From Pleodorina starrii (taxonomy: Eukaryota > Chlorophyta > Chlorophyceae > Chlamydomonadales > Volvocaceae): a stretch of DNA of 64,000 nt. The stretch lies in contig BRXU01000009.1 of the NCBI GenBank assembly GCA_030267565.1, positions 2,733,501 to 2,797,500 on the forward strand. The letters run 5' to 3'. Of this stretch, positions 24,901 through 36,485 are shown piece by piece (position 1 is the first letter of the stretch; each line of letters begins with the position of its first letter). The notes below the pieces were generated by a model, which was not told the origin of the DNA, did not search any database, and saw nothing but the letters and a program-made list of their open reading frames with translations. A program made the translations under genes and the position numbers.

Positions 24901-27156
24901 GGCCAAAGCCGGCGAAACAACAACGACAACAACAACAACAATAACATCGTGCCACACCGAGCCCTTGCTGAGGAGTGACACCGCCTCGACCGTGTGCAAA
25001 AACACCTGCTGCCGCGGTGTTGTGGAGGCGGCGGGTAACCGACCGGCACCACTGCCGCCACTGTCACCGTCAGAGCAGCGAGCTCCGCAGCCGCAGCTGT
25101 CATCGCCGCAGCCGCTACCTCCTCCTCCTCCGCTGCCGCCACCGCAGCAGCAGCAGCAGCAGCAGCAGCGGCAGCCGCAATCCGTGGCCTCCAGCGGCGG
25201 CGATGTCAACGGTGTGACCCCGCACGACTCCACAAGCAACCCGTCGTCGACGCCCACGAACGACGACCCGGCCGCCGCCGCATCAGCGACTCCACCCCTC
25301 GCCGGTGACGGCGCCGCGTCCGAAACGCTCGGCACGTTGCTGCTGTGAGTGCCGTACTGTTGTGTTCCGTTGCTCGGTTGTTTAGTTGTTTAGTTGGGTG
25401 CACGCCCGCAGCGCACTGCGCATCAATTACCCCCGGCGAGTCCATCAGGTGCCTCTGTGAAATGTTTTGTGTCCTTTGGTTGGTTTGCACCGCGCTCCAC
25501 TGCGCTCCACTGTACCCACGTCAGACCTGCATGTCGTACTTCATCAGCGCGACGAACCGCCGCAACCCGAGAACCTCATTGTCCCTCTCATCTCGTCCTC
25601 GACTCCGCTCGTCCGTGCTACTACCGCATGCCGTACAACTGCGCGCCGTACAACTGCGTGCCGTACAGTCGCCGGCCCGACCTGTTGCAGCCCGTGTCGA
25701 CGGCCAACCCCGCCGTGGGGCTACGCAACCTGGGCGGGTTGTTGGCGCAGCTGGGCGTGTCGGAACTGCAGCAGCCGCTACAGACCAACGAGGTGGAGTG
25801 GGTCTTCGGACTGACCGGTGCGAGGACGACGCGCACATGTGTGTGTGTATGTGTGTGTGTGTCCAAGGGACCATACCGTGCGTATATGCGTATGTGTGGG
25901 CCCATATCGAATGTGGGGGCGCGCCCGTGTGTGTATATATGTGTGCGTGTGTGGTTGCCGCATTCGCCCAAAGCCCAAAGACGTCAATGTAACCTTGCCG
26001 TGTGCATCCTATCTGCGGTAGTCGGGCGCTGTGGTACCCCGCTTCCCGCGACTACTTCTTCGCTGCTTACCGGTACAATAATCGTATCTGCCTTGCACCT
26101 TCGTTTCCCGCGCGTGTGTGCTTCTTTGTTTTTGTGTGCAGGCATGGCGGGCTCGTACCTGTACATGGCGCCAGGTGGGTGCGCTGAGAACACCGCTTAG
26201 CGAGCACACACAAGGCAAGACATGATAAGAGCATAAGACCGAGTCGCGGCTAGCAAAGTGGCGGCGACGGGCGGTCATCGGCCGGGTTCTCGGGTACCTT
26301 GTGTGGGTGTGCAGTAGTGCTGGACGGGCGGGCGTTCAAAGTCTTTCAGCCCTCTTCACTTGAATCATTATACGCATCTCCGGCAGCGATGATGCACCGC
26401 TGTCTCCCATGCATTGTGTGTGGGTATGTCGTGCCCCCGCCTCCTTCCTGACCACCTGCCGCCCCCTTGCCGGCTGCCGCCTGCCCGCCGTGCAGAGGTC
26501 TTCGACAACCTGCCGTACAACGAGAAGTCGGACGTGTTTTCCTTCGGCGTGCTTGCTTACGAGCTGCTAGCCGGGGAGCTGCTGTCCATCAGCATCTTCA
26601 ACACGGGGCGAGCGGCCAGGATGGGCGTCAAGGACTCGCAGGGATATGCGGCAAAGGTAACCAACAGTCTGAATGATGTAACAAGTGCATGTATTAGCGT
26701 GGTGTGGTGTGGTGTTGTCGAGGTGTGGTCAAAGTGGGGCTCCCATACACAGACCCTCGAGCGTGATGCCCTCCACACATATATACGTATATCTGTAAGC
26801 CCCTGAAAGCTCCGGCGCATCCGCGGGATAAGCCTTTGCCTGTTTGCCCGTCCTGCCACCGCCGCCGCTGCGTGCAGGTGGCGCAGGGCTACCGGCCCGC
26901 CCGCAGCCGGGCCGTCTCCGACGCCGCCTGGTCCCTGATCGAGTCCTGTTGGCAGCAGGACCCCGTGCAGCGACCCACCATGGCGGAGGCCGAGGCGCAG
27001 CTGCGGGTTCTGTTGGGAGAGATGGAAGGGAGTGGGCTAGGGGAAGGCAAGGGCCGTGGTGGTGGTGGTGGCGGCAGGGGCGGCGGTCGCCTGCGGGCCA
27101 TGCGTGCTGCTGCTGGCGACGCGCTGGGATGCGCCAATGGGTGCGCCATCTGCTGA
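21992..27156 (+). CDS. TKL-like protein kinase, better-preserved paralogue (K2)
   Basis: Exons: 21992-22278, 23203-23304, 23480-23642, 23894-23959, 24341-25344, 25669-25817, 26142-26174, 26496-26656, 26878-27156. All phases fit, for about 747 aa. An in-frame ATG at 21968 would add 8 residues; 21992 is preferred because both paralogues then begin MAS. Visible motifs are glycine loop GRGGFASCW (27-35), VAVK Lys47, HRDVKPEN (201-208), DLG instead of DFG (224-226), APE (600-602), SDVFSFGVLAYELL and a DPVQRPTM block. The activation segment from DLG to APE is about 378 residues because exon 24341-25344 adds a Ala/Thr/Gln/Pro-rich insertion. The end GCANGCAIC has Cys at the same positions as the paralogue and forms a CaaX-like CAIC. 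Exon lengths 66, 149, 33 and 161 match the minus-strand copy exactly. The boundary between exons 2 and 3 is the least certain. Substrate is unknown. Confidence 0.88.
25144..25169 (+). repeat. (CAG)n polyglutamine-encoding tract in K2
   Basis: CAG run encoding polyGln within the activation-segment insertion of the plus-strand kinase. Confidence 0.9.
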
Positions 27157-28383
27157 TGGATAAGATGGATGCTCCTGTGCTGCGTTTGAGGGGGTTTTAG
27201 GTTTTTTAGGGTTTTTTAAGGTTTGTGAAGTGGACGCCGCTTGTAAAACGAATGCTGTACCAGCCAGATCCCAGATGGCTGCATGTCCGGCAGCAGGACA
27301 CGCACACGCGGACACACACACACACACATACTCAGCGGCGGCGGCGGCGGACTGTGTGTTTGGGGTGAGTCGCCAACCGGCGTGAATGAGTCGCTTTACC
27401 GCCTCCGCCGGCCGGTGCGCTCGGACTCTTAAGAGGGAGTCATGTACGGTAACTCATAATGAAAGTGATGTACGATACCGTAACTGGACGATTGTGACAG
27501 ACCTGGGCGCCTTCGTCGTCATTTGACTTTTGCTTTTTGACTGGACAGTTGTTCGTTGTTCGGGAGTTTGCACTAGTATAAGAGCCTGGCAAGGGTAGCG
27601 CGGCCCTTCTAGTACCGTACAGTACCGCGCCCGGCAGGGCAGGGCAGGGCAGGGCAGGGGCGCCGACCTGCGGCTGAGTGCTGTCAGTCGGCGAACGTCC
27701 TCCTCCCTCCCCCGCCGCGGCAGCAGCGCCTTTCCGATACCTTCCGTCAAGAGGCGCATGCGCCACAGACCTCTCCGTAACCAGACACGTGCGGCTGGCA
27801 GCGCGTCGAGGGCCACATGTAATGAGACGAAGCCTGCCGCCCCCCTCCACCCACCTCGCCGCCGCCGCCGTGAAATCCCCTCCCTGGATTTACCAAAAGT
27901 TCCTACCATGTCTCTTTAACCCCATCAACCCCCCAACCCGCCGTCTCCGTCTCCGCTGCGGTATCATTTTTTACCCCCCAACCCAACAACCCCGGAACGG
28001 TTGCCCCTAAAGCCCCACCCTCAACCCCAAGTCCCCAGCCCCAGCGACTCCGCGCCCCGGCACCTCCACGGCGCCTCTTACCCCTCCCTTCCCCCCGAAC
28101 CCCCCGACCCCCGCCATCCCTACCACTCCCAGCTGACTAGCTAGCCGCCAGTGACAGTCACCTCCCCATCTCACCGCCCTTCCCGCATACCCCCACACCC
28201 CGCATCCACCCCACCCCACTCCACTCCACCGCACCCAATCCACCACCCCACGCACTCCACCGCACCCACCCACCCATCACGCTCGCTGACTTCGGTGGAT
28301 ATACGCATCCACCCACCCGCATCCACCGCGCCAACCCTATCGGCCCCCTCCCCTCCCCCTCTCCCGCCCTCGCCCTCGGCCCA
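27157..28383. other. Convergent 3' spacer between K2 and PEX5
   Basis: Holds the 3' UTRs of both genes. It contains TTTTAGGG-type units at 27194-27222, a TGTAA signal at 27242, AGGGC short tandem repeats at 27635-27660, a copy of the dispersed GCTGCGGTATC repeat at 27940-27980, and a long C-rich stretch up to 28380. No gene seen. Confidence 0.6.
27242..27246 (+). terminator. TGTAA polyadenylation signal of K2
   Basis: TGTAA is the usual volvocine poly(A) signal. This copy lies 85 bases after the K2 stop codon. Confidence 0.5.
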
Positions 28384-31300
28384 TCACTCGAGCGGCAGCG
28401 CCTTCTGCAGCGCTCCCAGCTCCTTGCCATCCACCGCCCCCATCAGCTCCAGGCGGCCCGAGCAGGCCAGAGAGGTGCGCAGGTAGCCCCACACGTGCTC
28501 GGCGGCGGCGTTCAAGCCCAGCGCGCGGACGTAGAAGGCGGCGGAGCGGTCGTAGTCGCCCAGGTTGGCGTAGGAGATACCCATGTTGGTCCAGGCGCGC
28601 ATGTAGTTGGGCTTCAGGTCGAGGGCCTGGGGGGGATGGGCGGCGCGGGCGCAGAGAGAGAGAGAGTGAGAGAGCGGGGTTATCCACAAGTACCCACACT
28701 CCGGCCTATCCACAAGTACAGGCCGGAGCCCGTGAACGGTATCGAAACAGAAACTTCCTTCGACAAGACACAGCCACACGCACACAGATACCCGTACCTT
28801 TTGGTAGGCCGCCAGCGCTTCGGCGCTTCGGCCGTTGTTCGCCAGCGTGGCTCCCAGCTTGTTCCACAAGCTGTAGTCAGAGGGGCGCAGCTCCAGAGCG
28901 CGCTGGAACGCCGCCACCGCAGCGCCGTACTGTCGTCCCAGGTGGTGCAGTACACCCAGCGCCACGTGGAGCTCCGGGTCGGCGGGGGCCTGAGTGGCGG
29001 CGGACTCGAAGATGCGGATCTGGGGGACACCGGGAGGGGGGGTTGGGGCGAGGGGGTGGAGGGAAGGGGTGGAGGGGGGTGAAGGGGGGTGGAGGGGGGC
29101 GCGGGGGGCGAGGGGGGGTGGAGGGAAGGGCGGGATCAAAAGGGCGGGTGGAGGAGGGAGGTGGGAGGAAGGTGGGGTCCAGTAGGACAGTCTCAGGACA
29201 GTCAAGCTGGCCGGTGGGGTTGGGTTGGGTGGGGTGGGCGGGCCGATAGAGAGCTGGAAGGTGGGGGAGTCAAGGTTGAGCAGGGTTGGGTTGGGGTGGT
29301 GGTGAGGTGGTGCTGACACTCCCCCGCCTCCTCCCTCCCCCCTCCCCCCGCCCTTCTCCGCTGCGAAATTCTCTTTATACCCCCCGCCCTCCCCTCACCC
29401 ACCACGTGCGTGAGTCGCTGGCTGGTGTCCGGCGCCTCCCCCGCCGCCGCCTCCACTCCGCTGTACTCCGGCTTGGCCGCCAGCCAGGACCTCAGGTGGC
29501 GCACCGCCTCCCACTGCGACAGCTCGTTGGTGTGACTCACTCCCAGCGCCAGCAGCACCTCGGGGTCCCGCGGGTCGGCGGTGTGGGCGCGCATCATGGC
29601 GGCGATGGCCTGTGGGGGCCGGGGTGAGCGCGTTGCGTTGCGTGTTTGAGTTGCGTTGCTTTGTGTGCATTCGCATTTGCATTTGTATGTGCATTTGCGT
29701 TTTGCATTGAACCCAGGCGAGGCGAGGCGAGGCGAGGGAAGGCAGGGCAGGGCGGGGCAGGTCGAGGCAACATAAGGGAGAGGGAGTGCACCGGAGGAGA
29801 GGGGGACGAGGAGGGAAGCGGTGCAGAAGGGGGAGAGGGGGAGGGGCGTGCACCTTCGCACCTTCGCACACATCGCCATGCATACCGTAACGCCCCCCCC
29901 CCCACACACACACACGCGCCTGCAGCGCAGCGCAGCACACCTCACCGCCCATATCCGCCCGCCCGCCCCCCCCGCCGGTTCGTGGCTTCTGTCGGTCGCA
30001 CCTGTCGGTCGTCGTCGTTCTCTGCGTGAACCGTTCCGAGCAGCCGCCAAGCCTCCGCGTTGTCGGGGTGCGCGCGGACCTGCGGAGCGGAGCAGAGGGA
30101 GGAAGGCGGAAGGGGGAAGGGGGAAGGGGGAAGGGGGATCAGGGAGTGTTATGCGGAAGGGGGAAGGGGGAAGGCGGAAGGGGAGAAAAGTAAGAATGAA
30201 GAAAGGGAAGGGGAGGGGTCAATGTATGCGAACCGCAAGAGAGATGGCGGAAGGGGAGGGTGGGCCAGGCACCAGGCAGCACACACCATGAGGTCGAGCG
30301 TCCAGGGAGGGCCGGCAGGCGGGCGGGTACAGAGTGAGTGCGGGCGTCGCGGCCCGAATGGGATATGGGATATGGGATGTGGGTGGGGGTCTGCGCAGCC
30401 GGCACGCCGCTCTCGCCGGGCCCACAGCGCCCACAGGTGCTTCGCCTCTGCGCCTCTCCCCTCACGGCGGCGGATCTGGCGGGCCTGAACTGACCCCCGC
30501 GCTGTGACCCCCACGGCACACGGCACACGCGCGCGCGCGCGCGCGCGCAGCAAACGGTCCCGTGCAGGCGACCCCCTGCAGAGCCCCCCGGGGCCACTGC
30601 GGGAGTGAGCCGACCCAGAACCCACCTCCGCCTCCAGCGCCAGTGCAGCCTCACTCAGCACCCCCCGCCTGCACGCAGACCAGCACAGACCAGCCGGGCA
30701 TATCGGTATCGGTAGGCACGGCATGGGGTGGCATTGGGGCACGTGCACGTGGGCGGCCATCCATCGGTGCGTGTGCGCGTGTGCGTGGAGTGGTGGGGAG
30801 TGACAGTCGCCAGAGCTATGCGCTGCCTTACGCGCTCGTGGCAGGCCGCCGCAAACCCCTGAGCAACCAAAATCCCACGCGGCCGCCATCCCCACGGCAA
30901 TCCCCGCTCAGCCACGGAACCAACCCGCCCCGACAGCCGACACACACACGCCTTGCAGCACAGGCGCGCACGCGCCGCGGCGTCCCCGGGGGGGGGATGC
31001 TCCTCCCTGACTCGCCCTGGACTCGGCCCACGCCCACGGCTCGTCCCTGCCTTGGCGCTCGCCCCCAAACCCCCCAAAATCGCCCAAACCCCGCCCAAAA
31101 CACACACACACACAACCAGCCAGCCCCGCCCACCTGAACAGGTCCTTGCCCTTCTGCTGCGCCTCTGGATCCCCCAGGAAGGGGTTCTCCTCCGAGAACA
31201 CGTACTCCCCGGGGGCCAGCGAGGACCCCATCATGCCCGCCGCCGCCGCCAGCCCGGGGCCCCCCAGCGCGGCCTCCTCCACCGCGCCGTGGCCGTACAA

Positions 31301-34300
31301 CCGCTCCCACTCCTCAAACTGACCCTCATCGCCCTGCACGCGCCACGGGGCACGGAGGGAAGAAGCGAGGCGCGGGATGTCCGGGGGGGGTTGTACCGGG
31401 GCCGCAGTGCGGGGAGGCATGTCCGAATGCGTGGGAATGTGGATGGGTGAGAGTTCGCCGACGTTTCGCATCTTTGTCATTGTCATGAATGGACGCCGCT
31501 GGCCCACTGCGCGGTCCCAGGTTGCTCTGGGCGGAGGAGGTTTGCAGGGCAGGCCGGGCAACGACCGGGCGACGGCCACACCTCACACACAAAAACACAC
31601 ACACGCCCCAAGCCCGCCACGCCCCAAGCCCGCCAGCACTCCACCAACCCCCGTCCTCAAGCCCCCCGCCCCCCGCCCTCCGGCCCCCCCCTTTCGCACG
31701 TCCATCCCCACTACGGTAGGTACCTGGTTGAACTCCTGGGCCCAGGTGGCCGCCTCGCCCGCCCGCCACGCCGCCTCCAGCTCCGCCGCCTGGCTCGCAT
31801 CTATGCCCTCATCCAGCCGAAGATCCGACACGCCCCGCGCGAACTCGTCAACCCAGTCCTGAGCCCCCACGCGAGCGGCGCCCGCCTGCGCAGTAGGGGC
31901 ATATGGGTTGGTTGACGGGTGCGGCGTTTTGTGGCGAGCGTCGGGGTTGGGGTGAAGGTGGGCTGGGGTGAAGGTGGGCTGGGGTGAAGGTGGGCTGGGG
32001 TGAAGGTGGGCTGGGGTGAAGGTGGGCTGGGGTGAAGGTGGGCTGGGGTGAAGGTGGGCTGGGGTGAAGGTGGGCTGGGGTGAAGGTGGGTGTGGGTGTG
32101 GGTGCGGGTGAACGCCTGGTGACCGTTTGCCTCGGCGGCTGCATCAACCTTGCCTCGGTGGTCACTTGGGTGCACGGCCCAGCAGCTGGCCCTCTTGGCT
32201 CTCAACCTTCCCGGGGCTTCCGAGGTTCCCAGAGCCCACACCCTGACACTACACCCCAACGACCAGATGTCAACGCACCTGAGGCACCGGGTGCTGCCGG
32301 CTGAAGTCCGCCGCCCACTGCGCCGCCGACTCCGCCGCTGCTGCCGGCGGCGGCGGCACTCCTTGCTGCTGCTGTTGCCCAAACTCCGCCGCCCAGGCAG
32401 TCGCGTCGGCGCTCCGCTCCACCACCTGCACCGTTTGGTTGGTTGTGTCCGGAACCGGAGGTCAACGGAAAAACCCAAAGTGCCCAAACAGTGCCGGTGA
32501 CCCGAGGACCCCCACCTGTAGGACAGCCGACGGCGGTGGGGGGGGCCCTCGAGCCCTCGACACACGACCGCGACCCTAAGTCCATCCCAGGCAGCGCTTG
32601 GTGTGGTGTGGATGCTGACCGTAACGCCGACACGCCACACCCAGGCTACCGCTTTTGAATGTTACTTAATCCCCTCCCTCCCTCCCTCCCGCCGATACCG
32701 TTCACGGGCTCCGGCCTATACGTGGATAACCCAACCCCCAACACATAAACACACGGACATACCTTGTTGTCTTCCAATATGAGCTCCCCCTTGCTCATCT
32801 TGCTCACAAACTGCAGGAACTTGGAGTTGCGCATCTTGGGATTGGATGCCTGACTCAACACGGCCGCCAGCGCCGCCGACGTCGAGCGCGCATCCGCCGA
32901 CCCGCGGGTCACCTGCTGCCCCGCCGCCGCCGCCTCCGCCTGCTCCTGCTCCTGCTTGAAGTCCGCCGCCCAGCCGGCGGCCGTCGACTCGGCCGGCGCC
33001 GCCGCCGCCGCTTCCGCAAACTCCGAGGCCCAGGCTGCCGCCGGCGTCTGCGGCGCCTGTGCTTGCGCGGCTGCGAACTCGGATGCCCAACCCGTGGACG
33101 GTGGCCGCATGAGTGCGGGCCTGCGCACAGATGGTATGTGAGTGAGACAAGTGGGTGAGGCAAGTGGGTGAGTGAGACAAAGGAGTGAGAGAAATGTCGA
33201 CGTGTGTCGACGGCACCGGCAATGCTTTTTTCAAAGCTCCTACCTCCCGCTCCTCGACTGCAGCAAAGATTGCCCGCCCCACCCCCAAGCAGTACCACTC
33301 TCGCGACCGCACGCATGGGGACACCTTTAACGCTCGCTTGCGCGTGCATGCAAGCAAGCGCAGAGTTGAACAACGGTCCGCGGCGGCCGTCTCCCCACGT
33401 CCCCCGCGTGCCCGCACCCACCCCAGCGGCCCCGCCGGCCCGTGCCGCTGCTCCCAGATCGCGTCCCACTGCGCCGGACCGCCTGCGCCCTGCATCTGCG
33501 CCGCCGCCGCCAGCTCCGCCGACACGGACGCCGGCGGCGCTCCCGCCGCTGCGGCCCGCCAGGCGTCGTGCCAGTCGGCGCTGTGCACGTGGTTGAGCTG
33601 CGCGGGGAGCTCCCGGGGGTCGATCCGCAAGGAGGCCAGCAGGTGACCCACCTGGGGAGGTGTGTAAATTGTAATTGTAAATGTAAATGTAAAGGTAAAT
33701 GTAAATGGGGGAGGTGAGTAACGGATGGAGATATAAGAGAAATCGAAATACGGAAGAACCGCGGGAAAAGAGGGAGGCGCGAACCCCGGGAGGGCGGACG
33801 GGGGAATTGCGAAGAAGATGATGGCCAGGCGCGCATCCTTCCGCCCTGAAAGGGCTCCGGCGTCCCCCCCTCTCCTCTCGTCTTGGTAAGGTTACAGGTA
33901 TGTCCGGCAAGTATTGCGCCTGGGTTCCGGGTCCGTTCGCTAACGCCGTCTCCGTCCCTTCGCTGCGGTACCTTAAAGTTTCTTACCCCGGCCCCACCCC
34001 CCTCACGTCCCCTCACGAATGTCTTCTCACCTGCAGGTCTGCAAACCTGTCCCCCTGGTCGGCGTACAGGTGGCGGGCAATGATGGTGGAGCGGTCGCGG
34101 ATGCGGACCTTGTCGGCCACACTCAGCTGCGCCGCAAGCTCAGGGGGCAGCGGGCCCGCGGCGGCGACGGACGCGGCGGCGCCGGGCGCCAGCGCACTGC
34201 GGACAAACGCCTGGGGAGGGCGGGCGGGCGGGCGGGCAGGCGGACGGGGGGATGGGGGCGGGGGGAGGGGTATAAAGAGAATTTCGCAGCGGGGGGAGGG

Positions 34301-36485
34301 GGCCAGGGAGAGGGAGAGGGAGCAGGCGGGAGGGCCGTCAGCCTCTCAGCCTACATTGAGATGGGTGTGTGGGTGTGTGGGTGTGGGTGTGCCCGTTTTC
34401 TGAGTGGGTGAGTGGAGATGAGATGAGGCCGCAGCAGCAGCTGCAGCGGTGGAACGGAGGGCGCCGCGCAGGAAGGGGGAAGGGGAGCAGGTGCGGGAGC
34501 GAGAGGTGTCGGACGAGACGGGTGACTTTGACTGCTGCGATCCCCGCCCTGAGACCTGAGCCTTGAACCCTCCCCGCCACCACCTGTGTGCCCCGTCCCT
34601 TCGCTACGGTATCTCCTTTTTTACCACGCCCTAAACCCTGAGCCCTCCTCCCCCCACCACCTGTGATCCCAGCCCTGAGCCCTGCTCCCCCCTCTTACCT
34701 GGAAATGCGGCGCCAGCATCGGCGGCGGACCCCGGGGCAGCAGCTCCATCGGCGGCGGCAGGGGCGGCATGAGCGCCATAGGGCCCGCGGGGCGCTGCTC
34801 CTGAGGGCACGGCAGACGGTCGGTTAGCGTCGGTTGGCACGACAGACGGCGGGAAAAGCCCAACCACGCATCACGAGCCCAACCAGGGCGGTTTAGCCAA
34901 TCCAATCCAATCCAAGCCAATCCAAGCTAGGCCAGCCCTACACGTGCTTTTTACAGCGGGCCTGGAAAACTTTGGACTTCTCTTCGCCTTGCCCAGCACC
35001 CCTCCCTCCCTCCCTCCGGCATTGCCCGGTTCTCTGTCCCTGTTCCCGTGTGGGGCCCTGTCCTGATCACCGCGCTTAGGTTTCTTTGCCCCCCCCTCCC
35101 CACCGGCAGCAATCGCCTGCTCCTCCTGGACCAGGCCAGGGACGCGCCAACACGGGACCGCCCATTCAGGACCGCCCTACCCACCTACCCACCCACCCAG
35201 TACCCACGTCGCCTCCCTTCCCTTCCCTTCCCATCCCTTTCCTTCCTTTGCTAATGTGCGGTTCCGGTGTTCACTGCCCACCTGGCCGTGGAAAATGGCA
35301 TCCCACTCCGCCGGCGCCGCCGCAGCAGCAGCGGCAGCGGCGGGCCCCGCCAGGTGCTGCAGGCCCGGCGGCGGTGGGTGGTGGTGCGGCCCGCCGTGGA
35401 TGCCCTGCAGAAACGACTCCGCGGCAAAGGTGTCCTGGGGTCGGGATGAACGCGGGGTGGAAATGAAAGCGGGGTTTTTTCGTTTAAACGGGGGATTACC
35501 TCAGATAGGGCGGTCTAAAACGGGTTTTAAGTAAACCCGTCCCAGTCATCCCGCGACGCTTTGATTCCCGATCCGGAGCCCAGGAGCCCAGGAGCCCAGG
35601 AGCCCAGGACAGGGGCGCCCGAGGGCGGCTGCATCTTACCATGCGCGGAGGCCCCAGTCCGGGGACCTGCAGACCGCTGGGACCCGCCATGGCGAGCTCC
35701 CCGGGCGTGTGGACGGGGGGCGCGAAGGCGCTGGGGCCCGCGCCTCCCGGGCCCATGCCAGGAAGCTGAGGGGGGGGCCGAGGGAAGGGGCGGATCGTCG
35801 GGCGGCGTTACGAGCCAGACGGGGCAGGGGCGCAGCGGTAGGCGATATGGGTCAGCGGTTCCTCCGCTGACCCGCGATATGGGTCAGCGGAGGAAATGAA
35901 AGGCACAGGCGGGCAAGAGTGTCGTGCAGCGAGAGCGGAAGTTGGGAGTCCAGGGAGGTGGCGAGGCGTGCACGTGCGAAAGGACAGGACGGGTCGTGCT
36001 GGTCGCCGCGGTGCTGACATAAGGGGGGGGGGTCAGGGAGTGATATGCTCCTGTATATAACGATGAGTCACTGCGAAGGTTGTTGATCAGGGGGACTACA
36101 CTCGGCTGAGCTGTGGTTGGTAGCAGGTTGCTTTGCGAGGACGTGCGCAGGCGTCGGAATGGCCTATGGGGGAGGGGGAGTTGCGCTGGCCGGGGGGAGG
36201 GTTCTGGGAAGGGGGGACGAAGATGGAGGGCCTCCTCCGTGCCGTGTCCGCCGTGGCCCCTCACGTGCCGTGGCTGCCAGAGGACGACCCTTGTGCCCCC
36301 TCACGTGCCCCGCCCGGGGACCTCTCTCGCAGCTTGCGCAGGCGCACCTCCCGCAACTGCTCCTGCGTTTTGCCAGCGCCTCCCAGCAGCGTGTTGACGA
36401 GGCCGCCGAGGGCGTTCGACGGCCCGGCGCCATCGCTGGGCGTGCACATATCCGAGCCAGCGACGAGGTCCCGTAGGGAAGACAT
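28384..36485 (-). CDS. PEX5: Peroxisomal targeting signal 1 receptor PEX5
   Basis: Cytosolic cycling receptor that binds SKL-type PTS1 cargo and delivers it to the peroxisomal membrane. Fifteen minus-strand exons, all phase-consistent: 36485-36348, 35765-35640, 35434-35282, 34800-34699, 34210-34031, 33651-33422, 33120-32763, 32425-32279, 31885-31724, 31333-31134, 30668-30626, 30079-30002, 29609-29403, 29019-28798, 28626-28384; about 862 aa. The N-terminus MSSLRDLVAGSDMC carries the conserved Cys14, which in this family is the monoubiquitination site for export. Pentapeptide WxxxF motifs for PEX14/PEX13 docking occur as WDAIF, WASEF twice, WAADF, WAAEF, WVDEF and WAQEF. The block KVRIRDRSTIIARH and the block NSKFLQFVSKMSKGEL are plant-PEX5-like. 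TPR repeats occupy the last six exons (for example YSLWNKLGATLANNGRS). It is longer than typical plant PEX5 (about 730 aa) because of Ala-rich linkers. Start chosen at the ATG giving the conserved N-terminus. Confidence 0.97.
30528..30549. repeat. (CG)n dinucleotide run
   Basis: Alternating CG tract in a PEX5 intron, a sequence able to adopt Z-DNA. Confidence 0.85.
31949..32090 (+). repeat. 16-bp minisatellite, about 9 copies, in a PEX5 intron
   Basis: Unit GGGGTGAAGGTGGGCT repeats exactly with period 16 from 31949 and degenerates after 32090. It lies in the intron between exons 32425-32279 and 31885-31724. It is strongly strand-asymmetric (G-rich on +). Confidence 0.95.
33920..33990 (+). 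repeat. Dispersed repeat family A, long copy in PEX5 intron
   Basis: Near-identical over about 50 bases to 63718-63770, ending with GCTGCGGTACC and a T-rich then CCCC tail. Confidence 0.88.
36021..36074 (-). repeat. Dispersed repeat family B, copy 1
   Basis: On the minus strand it reads CGCAGTGACTCAT, then a TATATA-containing spacer, then GGAGCATATCACTCCCTGAC. The same order recurs at 52275-52332, 52355-52405 (partial) and 61789-61840. It lies in PEX5 intron 1. Confidence 0.8.

Noticed and set aside
31949..32090. CRISPR-like array
   Set aside because: It is a head-to-tail 16-bp minisatellite with no spacers, inside an intron of a eukaryotic gene.
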